A stretch of 64,000 nt of DNA from ZC4RG30 sp965652645 (GCA_965652645.1 CBFGXE010000013.1:1-64000); one strand, 5' to 3'. Numbered from the stretch's first letter, positions 54,639-63,407 are shown. The notes: generated by a model not told the origin, from the letters alone. Program-made: numbers and translations.

Positions 54639-55214
54639 ATGAATCGGGTATCCATGCCATGGGCGGCCCTGGCCGCCACCCTGCTGCTGTCAGGCTGTGC
54701 CACCACGCCGGCACCCGCGCCCGCGCAGCCCTTCCATCCCGGCGATGCACCGGGCGAGCTCATCCACACCGACTCCGGGTTCGCCTTTCCCGCGCGCCTG
54801 GGTTCATTCGCGCGCTTCCAGGGCCACCAGTATGACGAGGACGGCCGCGACATCTCGGTGGGCTACACCGGCGACATTCCTTCGCTGGTGACGGTGTATG
54901 TCTTTCCCGCCGATGACGTCGACCTGGAGGCCGCGCTCACCACGCAGAGTGCCGGCGTGCTCACGGCCTATCCGGGCGCGAAGGTGACCGGACGGCGCAT
55001 GGTGCAGGTGACGCCGGAGGAGATTCCGGCGGTGGCGGTGTCGTTCGAGTTCTCGGCGGCCTTCCAGGGCCGCGAGCAGGCGCTGCACTCCGAGCTGGTG
55101 CTGGCGCAGCGTGGTGACCGCTACGTGAAGTATCGCATCACCTACCCGGAGGCCATCGCCGACATCGCGGGGGAGGATTCCAGCAAGTTCCTGCACTATT
55201 TCGCCTGGCCCTGA
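54639..55214 (+). CDS. Putative lipoprotein, unknown function
   Basis: 191 aa with a signal peptide and lipobox LLLSGC, so C20 is the likely lipidated residue. The mature protein is a single domain of mixed strands and helices (FAFPARLGSFARFQGHQYD, DISVGYTG, VTVYVFPADD). I do not recognise a named family. An ATG at 54654 is an alternative start that would still leave a short signal peptide. It is 68 bases before the protease gene on the same strand. Confidence 0.72.
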   Translation: MNRVSMPWAALAATLLLSGCATTPAPAPAQPFHPGDAPGELIHTDSGFAFPARLGSFARFQGHQYDEDGRDISVGYTGDIPSLVTVYVFPADDVDLEAALTTQSAGVLTAYPGAKVTGRRMVQVTPEEIPAVAVSFEFSAAFQGREQALHSELVLAQRGDRYVKYRITYPEAIADIAGEDSSKFLHYFAWP

Positions 55215-55282
55215 GCCAGGCGGCGCACGGGCGCCGTGCCTGCCCGTTCGAGGCCTCCGCGCCGATTCGTTAAGATGGGCCC

Positions 55283-56764
55283 ATGTGGCCAGCCGTCCTA
55301 CGCGCCGCGTTGCCTTGCCTGTGTGCCGCAGGCCTGCTCTGGATGCTCCCTGCGCCGGGACGCGTGATGGGCGCGGAAGCCGCGCCGGAAGCCGCGGAGG
55401 AAACCCAGGCCACGACGGAATCTGCACCCCCTTCCGAAGACGAGGGCCCGCCTCCCGCCGTTCCCGAACAGCGCATCACCGAGGAAGGCGAGGTGATCCG
55501 CGCCGAGGAGGTGGAGGAGCCCGACCTCGCCGAGCTGCCGCTGTCCAATGCCGCGCGCGTGCGGCTGGACAGTGCGCGCGACTCCATCGTGCTGGTGCGC
55601 GGATTCTTCGGCGCTGCCGCCACCAGTGCCTTCCATGGCACCGGCTTCGCTGTGGGAGACGAGGGTTTCATCGTCACCAACTACCACGTCGTGTCGGAGG
55701 CCGTGCTGCACCCACGCCGCTACCGGCTGGAGTACGTCACGGCCGATGGCAGGCGTGGCCGGCTCCGGGTGCATGCCGTGGACGTGCGCAATGACCTGGC
55801 CGTGGTGAAGCCGGAGCAGCAGCTCGGACTGCCGCCGCTGCGGCTGCGCACCGACATCCCGCGGGCCGGCGCGCGTGCCTATTCGATCGGGTACCCCCTG
55901 AACCTCGGCCTCACGATCACCGAGGGCGTGGCAAACGGGCTGGTGGCCAGCGGCTACGACCAGCGCATCCACTATACCGGCGCCATCAACAGCGGCATGT
56001 CCGGCGGCCCGGCCCTGGATGCCGGCGGCACGGTGTACGGCGTGAACGTGTCGGTGATCAGCGGCCGCCAGCTGGTGGGTTTCGTGGTGCCGGCGCGGCA
56101 CATCGTGCCGCTGCTGAGGCGGGCGCATGCGCCGCTGGACGAGGGCCGCACGCCCGGCCAGCTGCGCGCCATGGTGGCGCAGCAGGCACAGGCCTATGAA
56201 TCGGTGGTGCTGGGTCCCTGGGAAAGCGAGTCGGCCACGCGCGTCGATTCCACGCAGCAGATCCTGGGATTCCGCCTGCCCACCCGCATCGGCCCGGCGT
56301 TCGAATGTTCCACCACCGGCAGCAGCGATGCGCCGCAGGGCCTGGAGGCACAGACGATCAGCTGCACCGGACGCTCCGGCGTGCTGCTGCTGCTTGACCT
56401 GGAGGTGGGCCACGTGAGCTTCCAGCACCGGGTGATGCGTGCCACGCGCCTGGCGCCGCTGCAGTTCGCGCAGCGGGTCAACGACACCGCCGCGCGCCAC
56501 CGCCGCCAGGGGTCCCCGCAGCATGTGGCGGCCTTCGCCTGCAAGGACGCGCTGGTGTCGCTGGACGGCTTCGAGGCGCGCATCACCACCTGTGCCCGCC
56601 AGTACCGCCTGTTCGCCGGGCTGTATGACCTGGCCGTCACGGTGGCCAGCATCTCCAGCACCGAACGCGCGGTGATCACGCAGCTGGACCTGCGCGGCGT
56701 GGGTTTCGAGGCCGGCATGCAGTTCGTGCGACGTTTCCTGGGAGCCATGCAATGGAACCCGTGA
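55283..56764 (+). CDS. Secreted trypsin-like serine protease (S1/HtrA-like, no PDZ)
   Basis: 493 aa. A signal peptide (about 1-30) precedes an acidic Pro/Glu-rich linker (about 31-85) and a trypsin-like domain (about 90-290). The full triad is visible: H135 in VTNYHVVS, D171 in VRNDLAVVK, S240 in NSGMSGGPA. No PDZ domain follows; instead about 200 residues of unrecognised sequence contain four cysteines. The periplasm is the likely site. The gene overlaps the FHA gene by 13 bases, so the two products probably act together. Confidence 0.85.
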   Translation: MWPAVLRAALPCLCAAGLLWMLPAPGRVMGAEAAPEAAEETQATTESAPPSEDEGPPPAVPEQRITEEGEVIRAEEVEEPDLAELPLSNAARVRLDSARDSIVLVRGFFGAAATSAFHGTGFAVGDEGFIVTNYHVVSEAVLHPRRYRLEYVTADGRRGRLRVHAVDVRNDLAVVKPEQQLGLPPLRLRTDIPRAGARAYSIGYPLNLGLTITEGVANGLVASGYDQRIHYTGAINSGMSGGPALDAGGTVYGVNVSVISGRQLVGFVVPARHIVPLLRRAHAPLDEGRTPGQLRAMVAQQAQAYESVVLGPWESESATRVDSTQQILGFRLPTRIGPAFECSTTGSSDAPQGLEAQTISCTGRSGVLLLLDLEVGHVSFQHRVMRATRLAPLQFAQRVNDTAARHRRQGSPQHVAAFACKDALVSLDGFEARITTCARQYRLFAGLYDLAVTVASISSTERAVITQLDLRGVGFEAGMQFVRRFLGAMQWNP

Positions 56765-57747
56765 TGCTGGTCGACGTGCTCGACGACCACGGCAGCGTGC
56801 AGCAGCGCCATCGCGTGGCAGGCGCGGGCGGAATATGCCGCATCGGTCGCAGCCTGGCCTGCGAGATTCCGGTCGATGACGCCTTCGCCGCGGCGGAACA
56901 CACCCGCCTCACATTGCAGCCGGACGGCCGTGTGCTGGTCGAGGACCTGGGCTCGCGCAATGGCACGCGCTACGAGCGCCACCTGGTGAATCCGGCGCAC
57001 GGACGGCTGGTCGACGGCGGCGTGCTGCAGGTGGGCCGCACGCGCGTGCGGGTACGCACCTCGCAGCTGCCGCTGCCCGGCGAGCGGCTGTTCCGGCGCG
57101 ACCTGCTGCAGCGGCATCGCACATTGCTGGCGTGCGCCGGCGTGCTGCTGTGCCTGCTGTTCGCCGCCTTCATGGCCTGGACGCGCGAGCCGGACAAGAC
57201 CGGCGAGGCCATCATCTTCGCCGTGCTGCTGGCCGTGCTCGTGCTGGCCATCTGGGCCGGCACCTGGACGCTGGTGTCGCGGCTCACCGTGGGTGCCTGG
57301 CAATTGCGCATCCACCTGGCGCTGGCCTCGCTGTGCATCGCGCTGTGGGGCTGGGGCTTCTGGCTCTACACCGTGGCGGCATTCGCCTTCCAGTGGCGCT
57401 GGCTCGGCGTGTTCACCGCCGTGCTGGCCGGCGCGGTGTCCTGGCTGACTGCCTGGCGCCACCTGCGTTATGCCACGCGGCTGCATCGCGCGGCCGCGCT
57501 GACGCTGGGCGTGCTGGCGCCGCTGCTCAGCGGCGGCCTGTGGTGGCTGGTGGACCTGCAGGTGGACCCGCGTACGGTGAATCGCGTCGAGCACGGCGCG
57601 CGCATCCTGCCGCCATCGGTGCGCGTGGCTCCCAGCGTGGAGCTTGGCGACTATCTCACCGACGTGGCATCACTGAAGCGCGAGGCCAGCCGCAACCGCC
57701 AGCAGTCGCTGCTGGCCGCGCCCATCCTGGATGAAGCGCGCGATTAG
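56752..57747 (+). CDS. FHA-domain polytopic membrane protein
   Basis: 331 aa. The N-terminal FHA domain (about 25-100) has the IGRS motif (R33) and LGSRNGT (66-72), but where SxxH is normal it reads A47-A-E-H50, so the phosphothreonine-contacting serine is replaced by alanine. Five membrane segments follow (about 124-142, 152-175, 184-204, 208-230, 246-267), then a soluble tail. The FHA domain should be cytoplasmic. It overlaps the protease gene by 13 bases and ends 9 bases from convergent ygfZ. No kinase or phosphatase gene is nearby. Confidence 0.82.
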   Translation: MEPVMLVDVLDDHGSVQQRHRVAGAGGICRIGRSLACEIPVDDAFAAAEHTRLTLQPDGRVLVEDLGSRNGTRYERHLVNPAHGRLVDGGVLQVGRTRVRVRTSQLPLPGERLFRRDLLQRHRTLLACAGVLLCLLFAAFMAWTREPDKTGEAIIFAVLLAVLVLAIWAGTWTLVSRLTVGAWQLRIHLALASLCIALWGWGFWLYTVAAFAFQWRWLGVFTAVLAGAVSWLTAWRHLRYATRLHRAAALTLGVLAPLLSGGLWWLVDLQVDPRTVNRVEHGARILPPSVRVAPSVELGDYLTDVASLKREASRNRQQSLLAAPILDEARD

Positions 57748-57756
57748 TGGTCCGGC

Positions 57757-58617
57757 CTACGCGGCCGCGTAGGGCAGCGGCAGCTGGGTGGCGGGCAGGG
57801 CGGGCTGCCCGTCGGCGCCTTCCCCGGCATCGTTGCCGGCGCCCGGCAGTGTCGTCACCGCGAGGAATTCCTGTCCGCCGGTTTCCGCCGCGGCCGCGAC
57901 GACCACCTGCGCGCCGCGCCCGTCGGCAAGCCTGAGGCGCAGGCCCGCCGCCAGCACGGCATCCGAGTCGGTATGGAAGCGCTGCATGCGCCGCTTCACC
58001 TCGCCGCGGTAGTGCGCGCGGGCGATGATCTCCTGGCCGGTGTAGCAGCCCTTGTCGAAGGCGATGGCATGCAGCAGGTCGAGGTTGAGCATCTGCGCCA
58101 CGAACAGGCCCGAGGTGGCGGTGGTGATCTCCGGCCATCCGGCCGCGATGTCATCCAGCCGCCACAGCGTGCGCGAGACAATCTCGGCATCCGGGAGGGG
58201 CTCGCCGCGGGGGGCGAGGATGAGCTGGCGCGTGCCCGTGGCATCCACCGGCATCGACAGCCGCGTGGCCGCGACGGCATCGGCATCCGGACCCGTGGCG
58301 CCGTAGATGCGCCAGGCTGCGGCGGCCTCCTCGATGCCCACGTTCGCCCGCAGTACATACCGCGCCAGCAGCTGCCGCACGCTGTCGGCCAGGTCCGCCG
58401 GCAGCACCAGCAGCAGGTGCTCGCGCGTCATGCGCAGCAGGCGCAGCACCGCGATGCAGCGACCCTGGGGATTGTGCAGGCCGGCCGGTGCCGCCTCGCC
58501 GTCCTGCAGCCGGTTCACGTCCTGCGAGAGCTGGCCCTGCAGGAAGGTGAGGGCGTCGCGGCCGCGCACTGCCAGCACGGCAAGATCGTCCAGCTTCGTC
58601 AGGGCAAGGTCCGGCAT
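57757..58617 (-). CDS. ygfZ: Folate-binding tRNA-modifying / Fe-S protein YgfZ
   Basis: GcvT-fold protein that helps maturation or repair of certain Fe-S enzymes such as MiaB. 286 aa. The family signature DKGCYTGQEIIARAHYRGEV lies around 193-212, with the functionally important cysteine in KGCYTGQE. Start ATG 58617 gives the family N-terminus (MPDLALTKLDDLAVLAVRG); the longer open frame upstream runs through the opposite-strand gene. It is divergent from the SDHAF4-like gene by 38 bases; nearby SdhB and complex II are Fe-S proteins. Confidence 0.92.
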   Translation of the reverse strand: MPDLALTKLDDLAVLAVRGRDALTFLQGQLSQDVNRLQDGEAAPAGLHNPQGRCIAVLRLLRMTREHLLLVLPADLADSVRQLLARYVLRANVGIEEAAAAWRIYGATGPDADAVAATRLSMPVDATGTRQLILAPRGEPLPDAEIVSRTLWRLDDIAAGWPEITTATSGLFVAQMLNLDLLHAIAFDKGCYTGQEIIARAHYRGEVKRRMQRFHTDSDAVLAAGLRLRLADGRGAQVVVAAAAETGGQEFLAVTTLPGAGNDAGEGADGQPALPATQLPLPYAAA

Positions 58618-58655
58618 GGGTATTAGGTGGCCTCGGGGGGATTCTGGCACAATAC

Positions 58656-58877
58656 ATGCCCATGCAGCCTTTGGACGGACAACAGGGCGCTGCCTCTCCG
58701 CAGGTCGCGCCGGCAGTACCCGATGCACCCCTGCCGCCAGCGGGAAGACCGGTACATGATGCCACCGCCGGAGTGACAGGCAGAGGGGACCGGGTGCCCG
58801 AGACAGGTGGTCCGTCCGGTCCGGACCCCGTGCGCTACGGCGACTGGGAACGCCGCGGCCGCTGCATCGATTTCTGA
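58656..58877 (+). CDS. SDHAF4-like succinate dehydrogenase assembly factor (DUF1674)
   Basis: 73 aa. The first 50 residues are low-complexity and Pro/Ala-rich; the last 23 carry the family signature (GGPSGPDPVRYGDWERRGRC then IDF at 51-73). In mitochondria SDHAF4 binds FAD-loaded SdhA and helps join it to SdhB. The gene stands 24 bases before sdhC on the same strand, which strongly supports that role here. An ATG at 58662 is an alternative start. The short upstream gap suggests it leads the sdh transcript. Confidence 0.82.
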   Translation: MPMQPLDGQQGAASPQVAPAVPDAPLPPAGRPVHDATAGVTGRGDRVPETGGPSGPDPVRYGDWERRGRCIDF

Positions 58878-58901
58878 AGGCTCCAACGCGAAGACGCCCA
58901 C

Positions 58902-59291
58902 ATGACAACCCGCCCGCTGTCGCCGCATCTTTCCATCTACCGGTTCGCCTACACCATGGCGACCTCCATCTTCCACCGGGCGACGGGACTGCTGCTCAGC
59001 GCAGGCCTGCTGCTGCTGGTGGGCTGGCTCACCAGCCTTGCGACCGGCGCGGAGGCGCATGCCGCGTTCACGGCGTTCGCGGCGAGCTGGCCGGTGAAGG
59101 TGCTGCTGGCGCTGCTGCTGGCAGCGGCGTGCTACCACTTCGCCAATGGCATCCGCCACCTGGTCTGGGACACGGGTCGTGGACTTGAACGCCGGCAGGC
59201 GCGCCTTGGCGCCCGCATCGTGGTGATCGCCACCGTGGTCGCCACGGCGCTGCTTCTCTATGTGTTCTTCGGCCGCGGAGGCACGCCATGA
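58902..59291 (+). CDS. sdhC: Succinate dehydrogenase cytochrome b556 subunit
   Basis: Membrane anchor of complex II that binds quinone and heme b. 129 aa with three membrane segments. The N-terminal RPLSPHLSIY and SIFHRATG (S22, H25, R26) motifs match the family; H79 or H86 in CYHFANGIRHLVWD is the likely heme ligand. Its stop overlaps the sdhD ATG by four bases. Confidence 0.95.
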   Translation: MTTRPLSPHLSIYRFAYTMATSIFHRATGLLLSAGLLLLVGWLTSLATGAEAHAAFTAFAASWPVKVLLALLLAAACYHFANGIRHLVWDTGRGLERRQARLGARIVVIATVVATALLLYVFFGRGGTP

Positions 59292-59671
59292 GCGAGTCCG
59301 CACGCGCACTGTCCCGGGTGCTGGGCCTGGGTTCCGCGCACGAGGGGGCGCATCACTGGCGCGTGCAGCGCCTGACGGCGCTGGCGCTGCTGCTGCTGCT
59401 GCCCTGGTTCATCATCTCGCTGGCGCTGCAGCCGGATTTCGACTACGCCACGCTGCGCGCCTGGGCGGGCAACCTGGTGAACGCCACACCGCTGGCGCTG
59501 CTGGTGCTGGCGGCCTGCTGGCACTCGCAGCTCGGCGTGCAGGTGGTGATCGAGGACTACGTCGGGGGCGGGTTGCGCATGGCCTCGCTCATCGCCTCCG
59601 CATTCCTGCATGTGCTGCTGGGTGTACTGGGCGTGCTGGCCGTCGTGCGCCTCGCGTTGGGCACCCCATAG
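59288..59671 (+). CDS. sdhD: Succinate dehydrogenase membrane anchor subunit
   Basis: Second membrane anchor of complex II, 127 aa with three membrane segments. HHWRVQRLTALAL near 22-34 is typical. H79 in CWHSQLGVQVV is a probable heme ligand, and D90-Y91 in IEDYV correspond to the quinone-site Asp-Tyr of E. coli SdhD. It starts four bases inside sdhC. Confidence 0.93.
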   Translation: MSESARALSRVLGLGSAHEGAHHWRVQRLTALALLLLLPWFIISLALQPDFDYATLRAWAGNLVNATPLALLVLAACWHSQLGVQVVIEDYVGGGLRMASLIASAFLHVLLGVLGVLAVVRLALGTP

Positions 59672-59680
59672 GAAAGCAAG

Positions 59681-61465
59681 ATGTCTGCCTACAAGTTCAT
59701 TGACCACACCCACGACGTGCTCGTGGTCGGTGCCGGTGGCGCCGGCCTGCGCGCCACGCTGGGCCTTGCCGAAGCCGGCCTGTCCACGGCCTGCATCACC
59801 AAGGTATTCCCCACGCGCAGCCACACCGTCGCCGCCCAGGGCGGCATCAGCGCCGCGCTGGGCAACATGGGCCCCGATGACTGGCGCTGGCACATGTACG
59901 ACACCGTGAAGGGCTCGGACTGGCTGGGCGACCAGGACGCCATCGAGTTCATGTGCAAGGAAGCCCCGGCCGCGGTGGTCGAGCTGGAGCATTACGGCGT
60001 GCCGTTCTCCCGCACCCCGGAGGGACGCATCTACCAGCGGCCCTTCGGCGGCATGACCACCGAGTTCGGCAAGGGCGTCGCGCAGCGCACCTGCGCGGCG
60101 GCGGACCGCACCGGCCATGCCATGCTGCACACGCTGTACCAGCAGTCGCTGAAGCACCAGGCGGAGTTCTTCATCGAGTTCTTCGCCATCGACCTGATGT
60201 TCGAGAATGGCGTTTGCCGCGGCGTGGTGGCGCTGGAACTGGCCACCGGGCAGCTGCACCGCTTCCGCGCGCACATGACCATCCTGGCCACCGGCGGTTA
60301 TGGCCGTGCGTATTTCTCCTGCACCTCGGCGCACACCTGCACCGGCGACGGCGGCGGCATGGTGCTGCGCGCCGGCCTGCCCATGCAGGACATGGAGTTC
60401 GTGCAGTTCCATCCCACCGGCATCTACGGCTCCGGCTGCCTGATCACCGAGGGTGCGCGCGGCGAGGGCGGTTACGTCACCAACTCGCGCGGCGAGCGTT
60501 TCATGGAACGTTATGCGCCCAACGCCAAGGACCTGGCCTCGCGCGACGTGGTGAGCCGCGCCATGACCATGGAGATCCGCGAGGGCCGCGGAGTGGGCGA
60601 GCATGGCGACCACATCCACCTGCACCTGGAGCACCTGGGCCCCGAGGTGATCAGGGAACGCCTGCCCGGCATCGCCGAGACGGCGAAGATCTTCGCCGGC
60701 GTGGACGTGAACCGCGAACCGATTCCCGTGCTGCCCACCGTGCACTACAACATGGGTGGCATCCCCTGCAATTACCACGGCGAGGTGGTCAATGGCTCGG
60801 CCGCCGATCCGGACCAGGTGGTGCCGGGACTGATGGCGGTGGGCGAGGCGGCCTGTGTGTCCGTGCATGGTGCCAACCGCCTGGGCTCCAACTCGCTGCT
60901 CGACCTGGTGGTGTTCGGCCGCGAGGCGGCGCGCCATGCGGCCACCGTGGTGAAGCCCGGCACGCGCCATGCGCCGCTGGCGGCCGACGTGGCGGAACTG
61001 GCCGTGTCGCGCCTGGACAAGCTGCGCAATGCACGCGGCGAGCGTCCCACCGCGCAGATCCGCCTGGAGATGCAGCGGATCATGCAGCGCGACGCGGCGG
61101 TGTTCCGCACGGCATCGTCGCTGCAGGAAGGCGTGGCGAAGCTCGGCGCCACCTATCGCAGCTTCGAACAGGTGGGGGTCACCGACCGCAGCCTCATCTG
61201 GAATTCCGACCTGGTGGAAACCATGGAGCTGGAGAACCTGCTGATGCAGGCCACCGCGACGATTGTCTCCGCCGAGAACCGCCAGGAGAGCCGCGGCGCG
61301 CATGCGCGCGAGGACTTCCCGAATCGCGACGACACCAACTGGCTCAAGCACACGCTGTGCTGGGTGGCCGCCGACGGCGCGCCACGCATCAGCTATCGCC
61401 GCGTGCACATGAACACCCTCACCAATGACGTGGAAACCGTCCCCCTGAAGGCGAGAACCTACTGA
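59681..61465 (+). CDS. sdhA: Succinate dehydrogenase flavoprotein subunit
   Basis: Catalytic subunit oxidising succinate to fumarate. 594 aa, against 588 in E. coli. FAD-binding VVGAGGAGLRATLGLAE is at 15-31; H48 in RSHTVAAQGG is the covalent flavin attachment residue. Substrate-site motifs FHPTGIYGSG, TEGARGEGG and the catalytic arginine region (ASRDVVSRAM) follow, with HGANRLGSNSLLDLVVFG near the C-terminal part. Its stop shares one base with the sdhB ATG (TGATG). Confidence 0.97.
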   Translation: MSAYKFIDHTHDVLVVGAGGAGLRATLGLAEAGLSTACITKVFPTRSHTVAAQGGISAALGNMGPDDWRWHMYDTVKGSDWLGDQDAIEFMCKEAPAAVVELEHYGVPFSRTPEGRIYQRPFGGMTTEFGKGVAQRTCAAADRTGHAMLHTLYQQSLKHQAEFFIEFFAIDLMFENGVCRGVVALELATGQLHRFRAHMTILATGGYGRAYFSCTSAHTCTGDGGGMVLRAGLPMQDMEFVQFHPTGIYGSGCLITEGARGEGGYVTNSRGERFMERYAPNAKDLASRDVVSRAMTMEIREGRGVGEHGDHIHLHLEHLGPEVIRERLPGIAETAKIFAGVDVNREPIPVLPTVHYNMGGIPCNYHGEVVNGSAADPDQVVPGLMAVGEAACVSVHGANRLGSNSLLDLVVFGREAARHAATVVKPGTRHAPLAADVAELAVSRLDKLRNARGERPTAQIRLEMQRIMQRDAAVFRTASSLQEGVAKLGATYRSFEQVGVTDRSLIWNSDLVETMELENLLMQATATIVSAENRQESRGAHAREDFPNRDDTNWLKHTLCWVAADGAPRISYRRVHMNTLTNDVETVPLKARTY

Positions 61466-62250
61466 TGGCCGAGTTCACACTGCCGCCCGGATCGCGCATC
61501 GACAAGCACGGCAAGGAGCACAAGGCTCCGGAAGGCGCGAAGAAGCCGGTGACCTTCCGCATCTACCGCTATGACCCGGACAGCGGCGCGAACCCGCGCG
61601 TCGATACCTACGAGATCGACATGGCCTCCTGCGGCCCGATGGTCCTTGACGCGCTGATCAAGATCAAGAACGAGGTCGATCCCACGCTGTCGTTCCGCCG
61701 CTCCTGCCGCGAGGGCATCTGCGGTTCCTGCGCGATGAACATCGACGGCATGAACACGCTGGCCTGCACCAAGGCCTGCAGCGAAGTGAAGGGCGAGGTG
61801 CGCATCTATCCGCTGCCGCACATGCCGGTGGTGAAGGACCTGATCCCCGACCTCACGCAGTTCTATGCGCAGTACGCCGCCGTGAAGCCCTGGCTCACCT
61901 CGCACACGCCGGCGCCGCCGGACCGCGAGCGGCACCAGTCGAAGGAGGACCAGGAGAAGATCGACCGGCCCTCGGCCTGCATCCTCTGCGCCTGCTGTTC
62001 CACCTCCTGCCCCAGCTACTGGTGGAACTCGGACCGCTACCTTGGCCCGGCGGCGCTGCTGGCGGCCTATCGCTGGATCATCGACAGCCGCGACGATGCC
62101 ACGGGCGAGCGCCTGGACGAGCTGGAGGATCCCTTCCGGCTCTACCGCTGCCACACCATCATGAACTGCACCGAGGCCTGCCCGAAGGACCTCAACCCCG
62201 CGCGCGCGATCGCCGACATCAAGCGCATGATCGACCAGCGCCGCAACTGA
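61465..62250 (+). CDS. sdhB: Succinate dehydrogenase iron-sulfur subunit
   Basis: Carries electrons from FAD to quinone. 261 aa. The [2Fe-2S] ligands are in SCREGICGSCAMN and the later NTLACT; the [4Fe-4S] motif is CILCACCSTSCP, and the [3Fe-4S] cysteines are in CHTIMNCTEACPKDLNP. An N-terminal segment of about 25 residues before the ferredoxin fold is a little longer than in E. coli. sdhE starts one base after its stop. Confidence 0.97.
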   Translation: MAEFTLPPGSRIDKHGKEHKAPEGAKKPVTFRIYRYDPDSGANPRVDTYEIDMASCGPMVLDALIKIKNEVDPTLSFRRSCREGICGSCAMNIDGMNTLACTKACSEVKGEVRIYPLPHMPVVKDLIPDLTQFYAQYAAVKPWLTSHTPAPPDRERHQSKEDQEKIDRPSACILCACCSTSCPSYWWNSDRYLGPAALLAAYRWIIDSRDDATGERLDELEDPFRLYRCHTIMNCTEACPKDLNPARAIADIKRMIDQRRN

Positions 62251-62251
62251 G

Positions 62252-62503
62252 ATGGCCGGGGATACGGGGCGCCTGGCCTGGCGCTGCCGCCGCGGCATGA
62301 AGGAGCTGGACCTGGTGCTGATGCGCTACCTGCGCGAGCGCTGGCCGGTGGCTGACGAGAAAGAGCGGGCGCAGTTCGAGACATTGCTGGAACTGCCCGA
62401 TCCCCTGCTGGCGGCCTGGCTGATGGGCAATGCGCCGCCGCCGGATGAGGCCACCGCCGCGCTGCTGGCTATCCTGCGGCTGCCTGCGGGACGCGCGCCC
62501 TGA
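62252..62503 (+). CDS. sdhE: FAD assembly factor SdhE
   Basis: Small protein that promotes covalent flavinylation of SdhA (bacterial SDHAF2). 83 aa. The conserved RGMKELD motif is at 14-20, with the later helix FETLLELPDPLLAAWLMG. It lies one base after sdhB and its last 35 bases overlap the 3' end of the opposite-strand rarD. Confidence 0.94.
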   Translation: MAGDTGRLAWRCRRGMKELDLVLMRYLRERWPVADEKERAQFETLLELPDPLLAAWLMGNAPPPDEATAALLAILRLPAGRAP

Positions 62504-63407
62504 GCAGCCCGTCCCCCGCGTAAACCAGCAGCGCGCTCCAGATCAGCGCGAATCCCACCGCCCGGTCATGCCCGAAGGGCTCGCCGAACACCAGCAAGGC
62601 ACAGGCAAGCTGCAGGCTGGGCCCGATGTACTGCAGCACGCCGACCATGGAGTAGGGCAGGCGCCGCGCCCCGAAGGCGAACAGGAACAGCGGCAACGCC
62701 GTGACCACCCCGCTGCCGATGAGCAGGGCATCCACCAGCGCACCTTCCGATCCCATGGCGCCCGTGTCCTGCACGGCGCACCACACCAGGTAGCCCACGG
62801 CCAGTGGAGCCAGCAGCGCGGTCTCGACGGCAAGCCCGGGCAACGCATCCACCTGCGCCGTCTTGCGGATCAGCCCATACGTCCCGAACGAGAAGGCCAG
62901 CGTGAGCGCGATCCATGGCAGGCGGCCGGCCGCCACCGTGAGGTAGATGACGCCCGCCGCTGCCAGTCCCACTGCAACCCATTGCGCGCGAGTCAGCCGC
63001 TCGGACAGCACTGCCACGCCCAGCAACACGTTCACCAGCGGATTGATGAAGTAGCCGAGGCTGGTTTCGACCACGCGCCCGCTGCTCACGCCCCACACAT
63101 AGGCCAGCCAGTTGATGCTGATCAGTACCGCGGCGGCGGCCAGTCGCAGAAGCAGGTCGCGGCGCGCGAGGATGGCGCGCAATCCGGCCAGCTCGCCCCG
63201 CATTGCCATCCACGCCAGCACGAACAGGCATGCCCAGGCCACGCGATGGGCCACGATCTGCATGGCCGGCACCACCTGTATGGCGCGCAGGTACAGCGGG
63301 AACAGGCCCCAGATGGCGAATGCGCCGGCCGCCGCGGCCAGTCCGCTGCCTGAGGGAACAGCGGCGCTGCGGGCGGGGGAGGGATCCACGGGAATGATCT
63401 CGGACAT
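62469..63407 (-). CDS. rarD: RarD-type EamA family transporter
   Basis: 312 aa inner-membrane protein with ten predicted segments and two EamA repeats. The N-terminal AAGAFAIWGLFPLYLRAI and central SINWLAYVWGVSSGRVVETSLGYFINPLVN (about 95-124) motifs are typical of RarD, known from chloramphenicol-sensitivity work; the substrate is unknown. Start ATG 63407 was preferred over 63416 (three codons upstream); neither has a strong Shine-Dalgarno. It is antisense and convergent to sdhE and divergent from the YgfX-like gene. Confidence 0.9.
   Translation of the reverse strand: MSEIIPVDPSPARSAAVPSGSGLAAAAGAFAIWGLFPLYLRAIQVVPAMQIVAHRVAWACLFVLAWMAMRGELAGLRAILARRDLLLRLAAAAVLISINWLAYVWGVSSGRVVETSLGYFINPLVNVLLGVAVLSERLTRAQWVAVGLAAAGVIYLTVAAGRLPWIALTLAFSFGTYGLIRKTAQVDALPGLAVETALLAPLAVGYLVWCAVQDTGAMGSEGALVDALLIGSGVVTALPLFLFAFGARRLPYSMVGVLQYIGPSLQLACALLVFGEPFGHDRAVGFALIWSALLVYAGDGLLRARVPQAAAG

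Noticed and set aside
58645..58659. TGGCAC-N5-ATGC resembles a sigma-54 promoter
   Set aside because: The -12 element would overlap the start codon of the SDHAF4-like gene, and it has a mismatch in TTGC.
59258..61408. 716-codon minus-strand frame opposite sdhA
   Set aside because: Shadow of sdhA on the other strand, with no recognisable domain.
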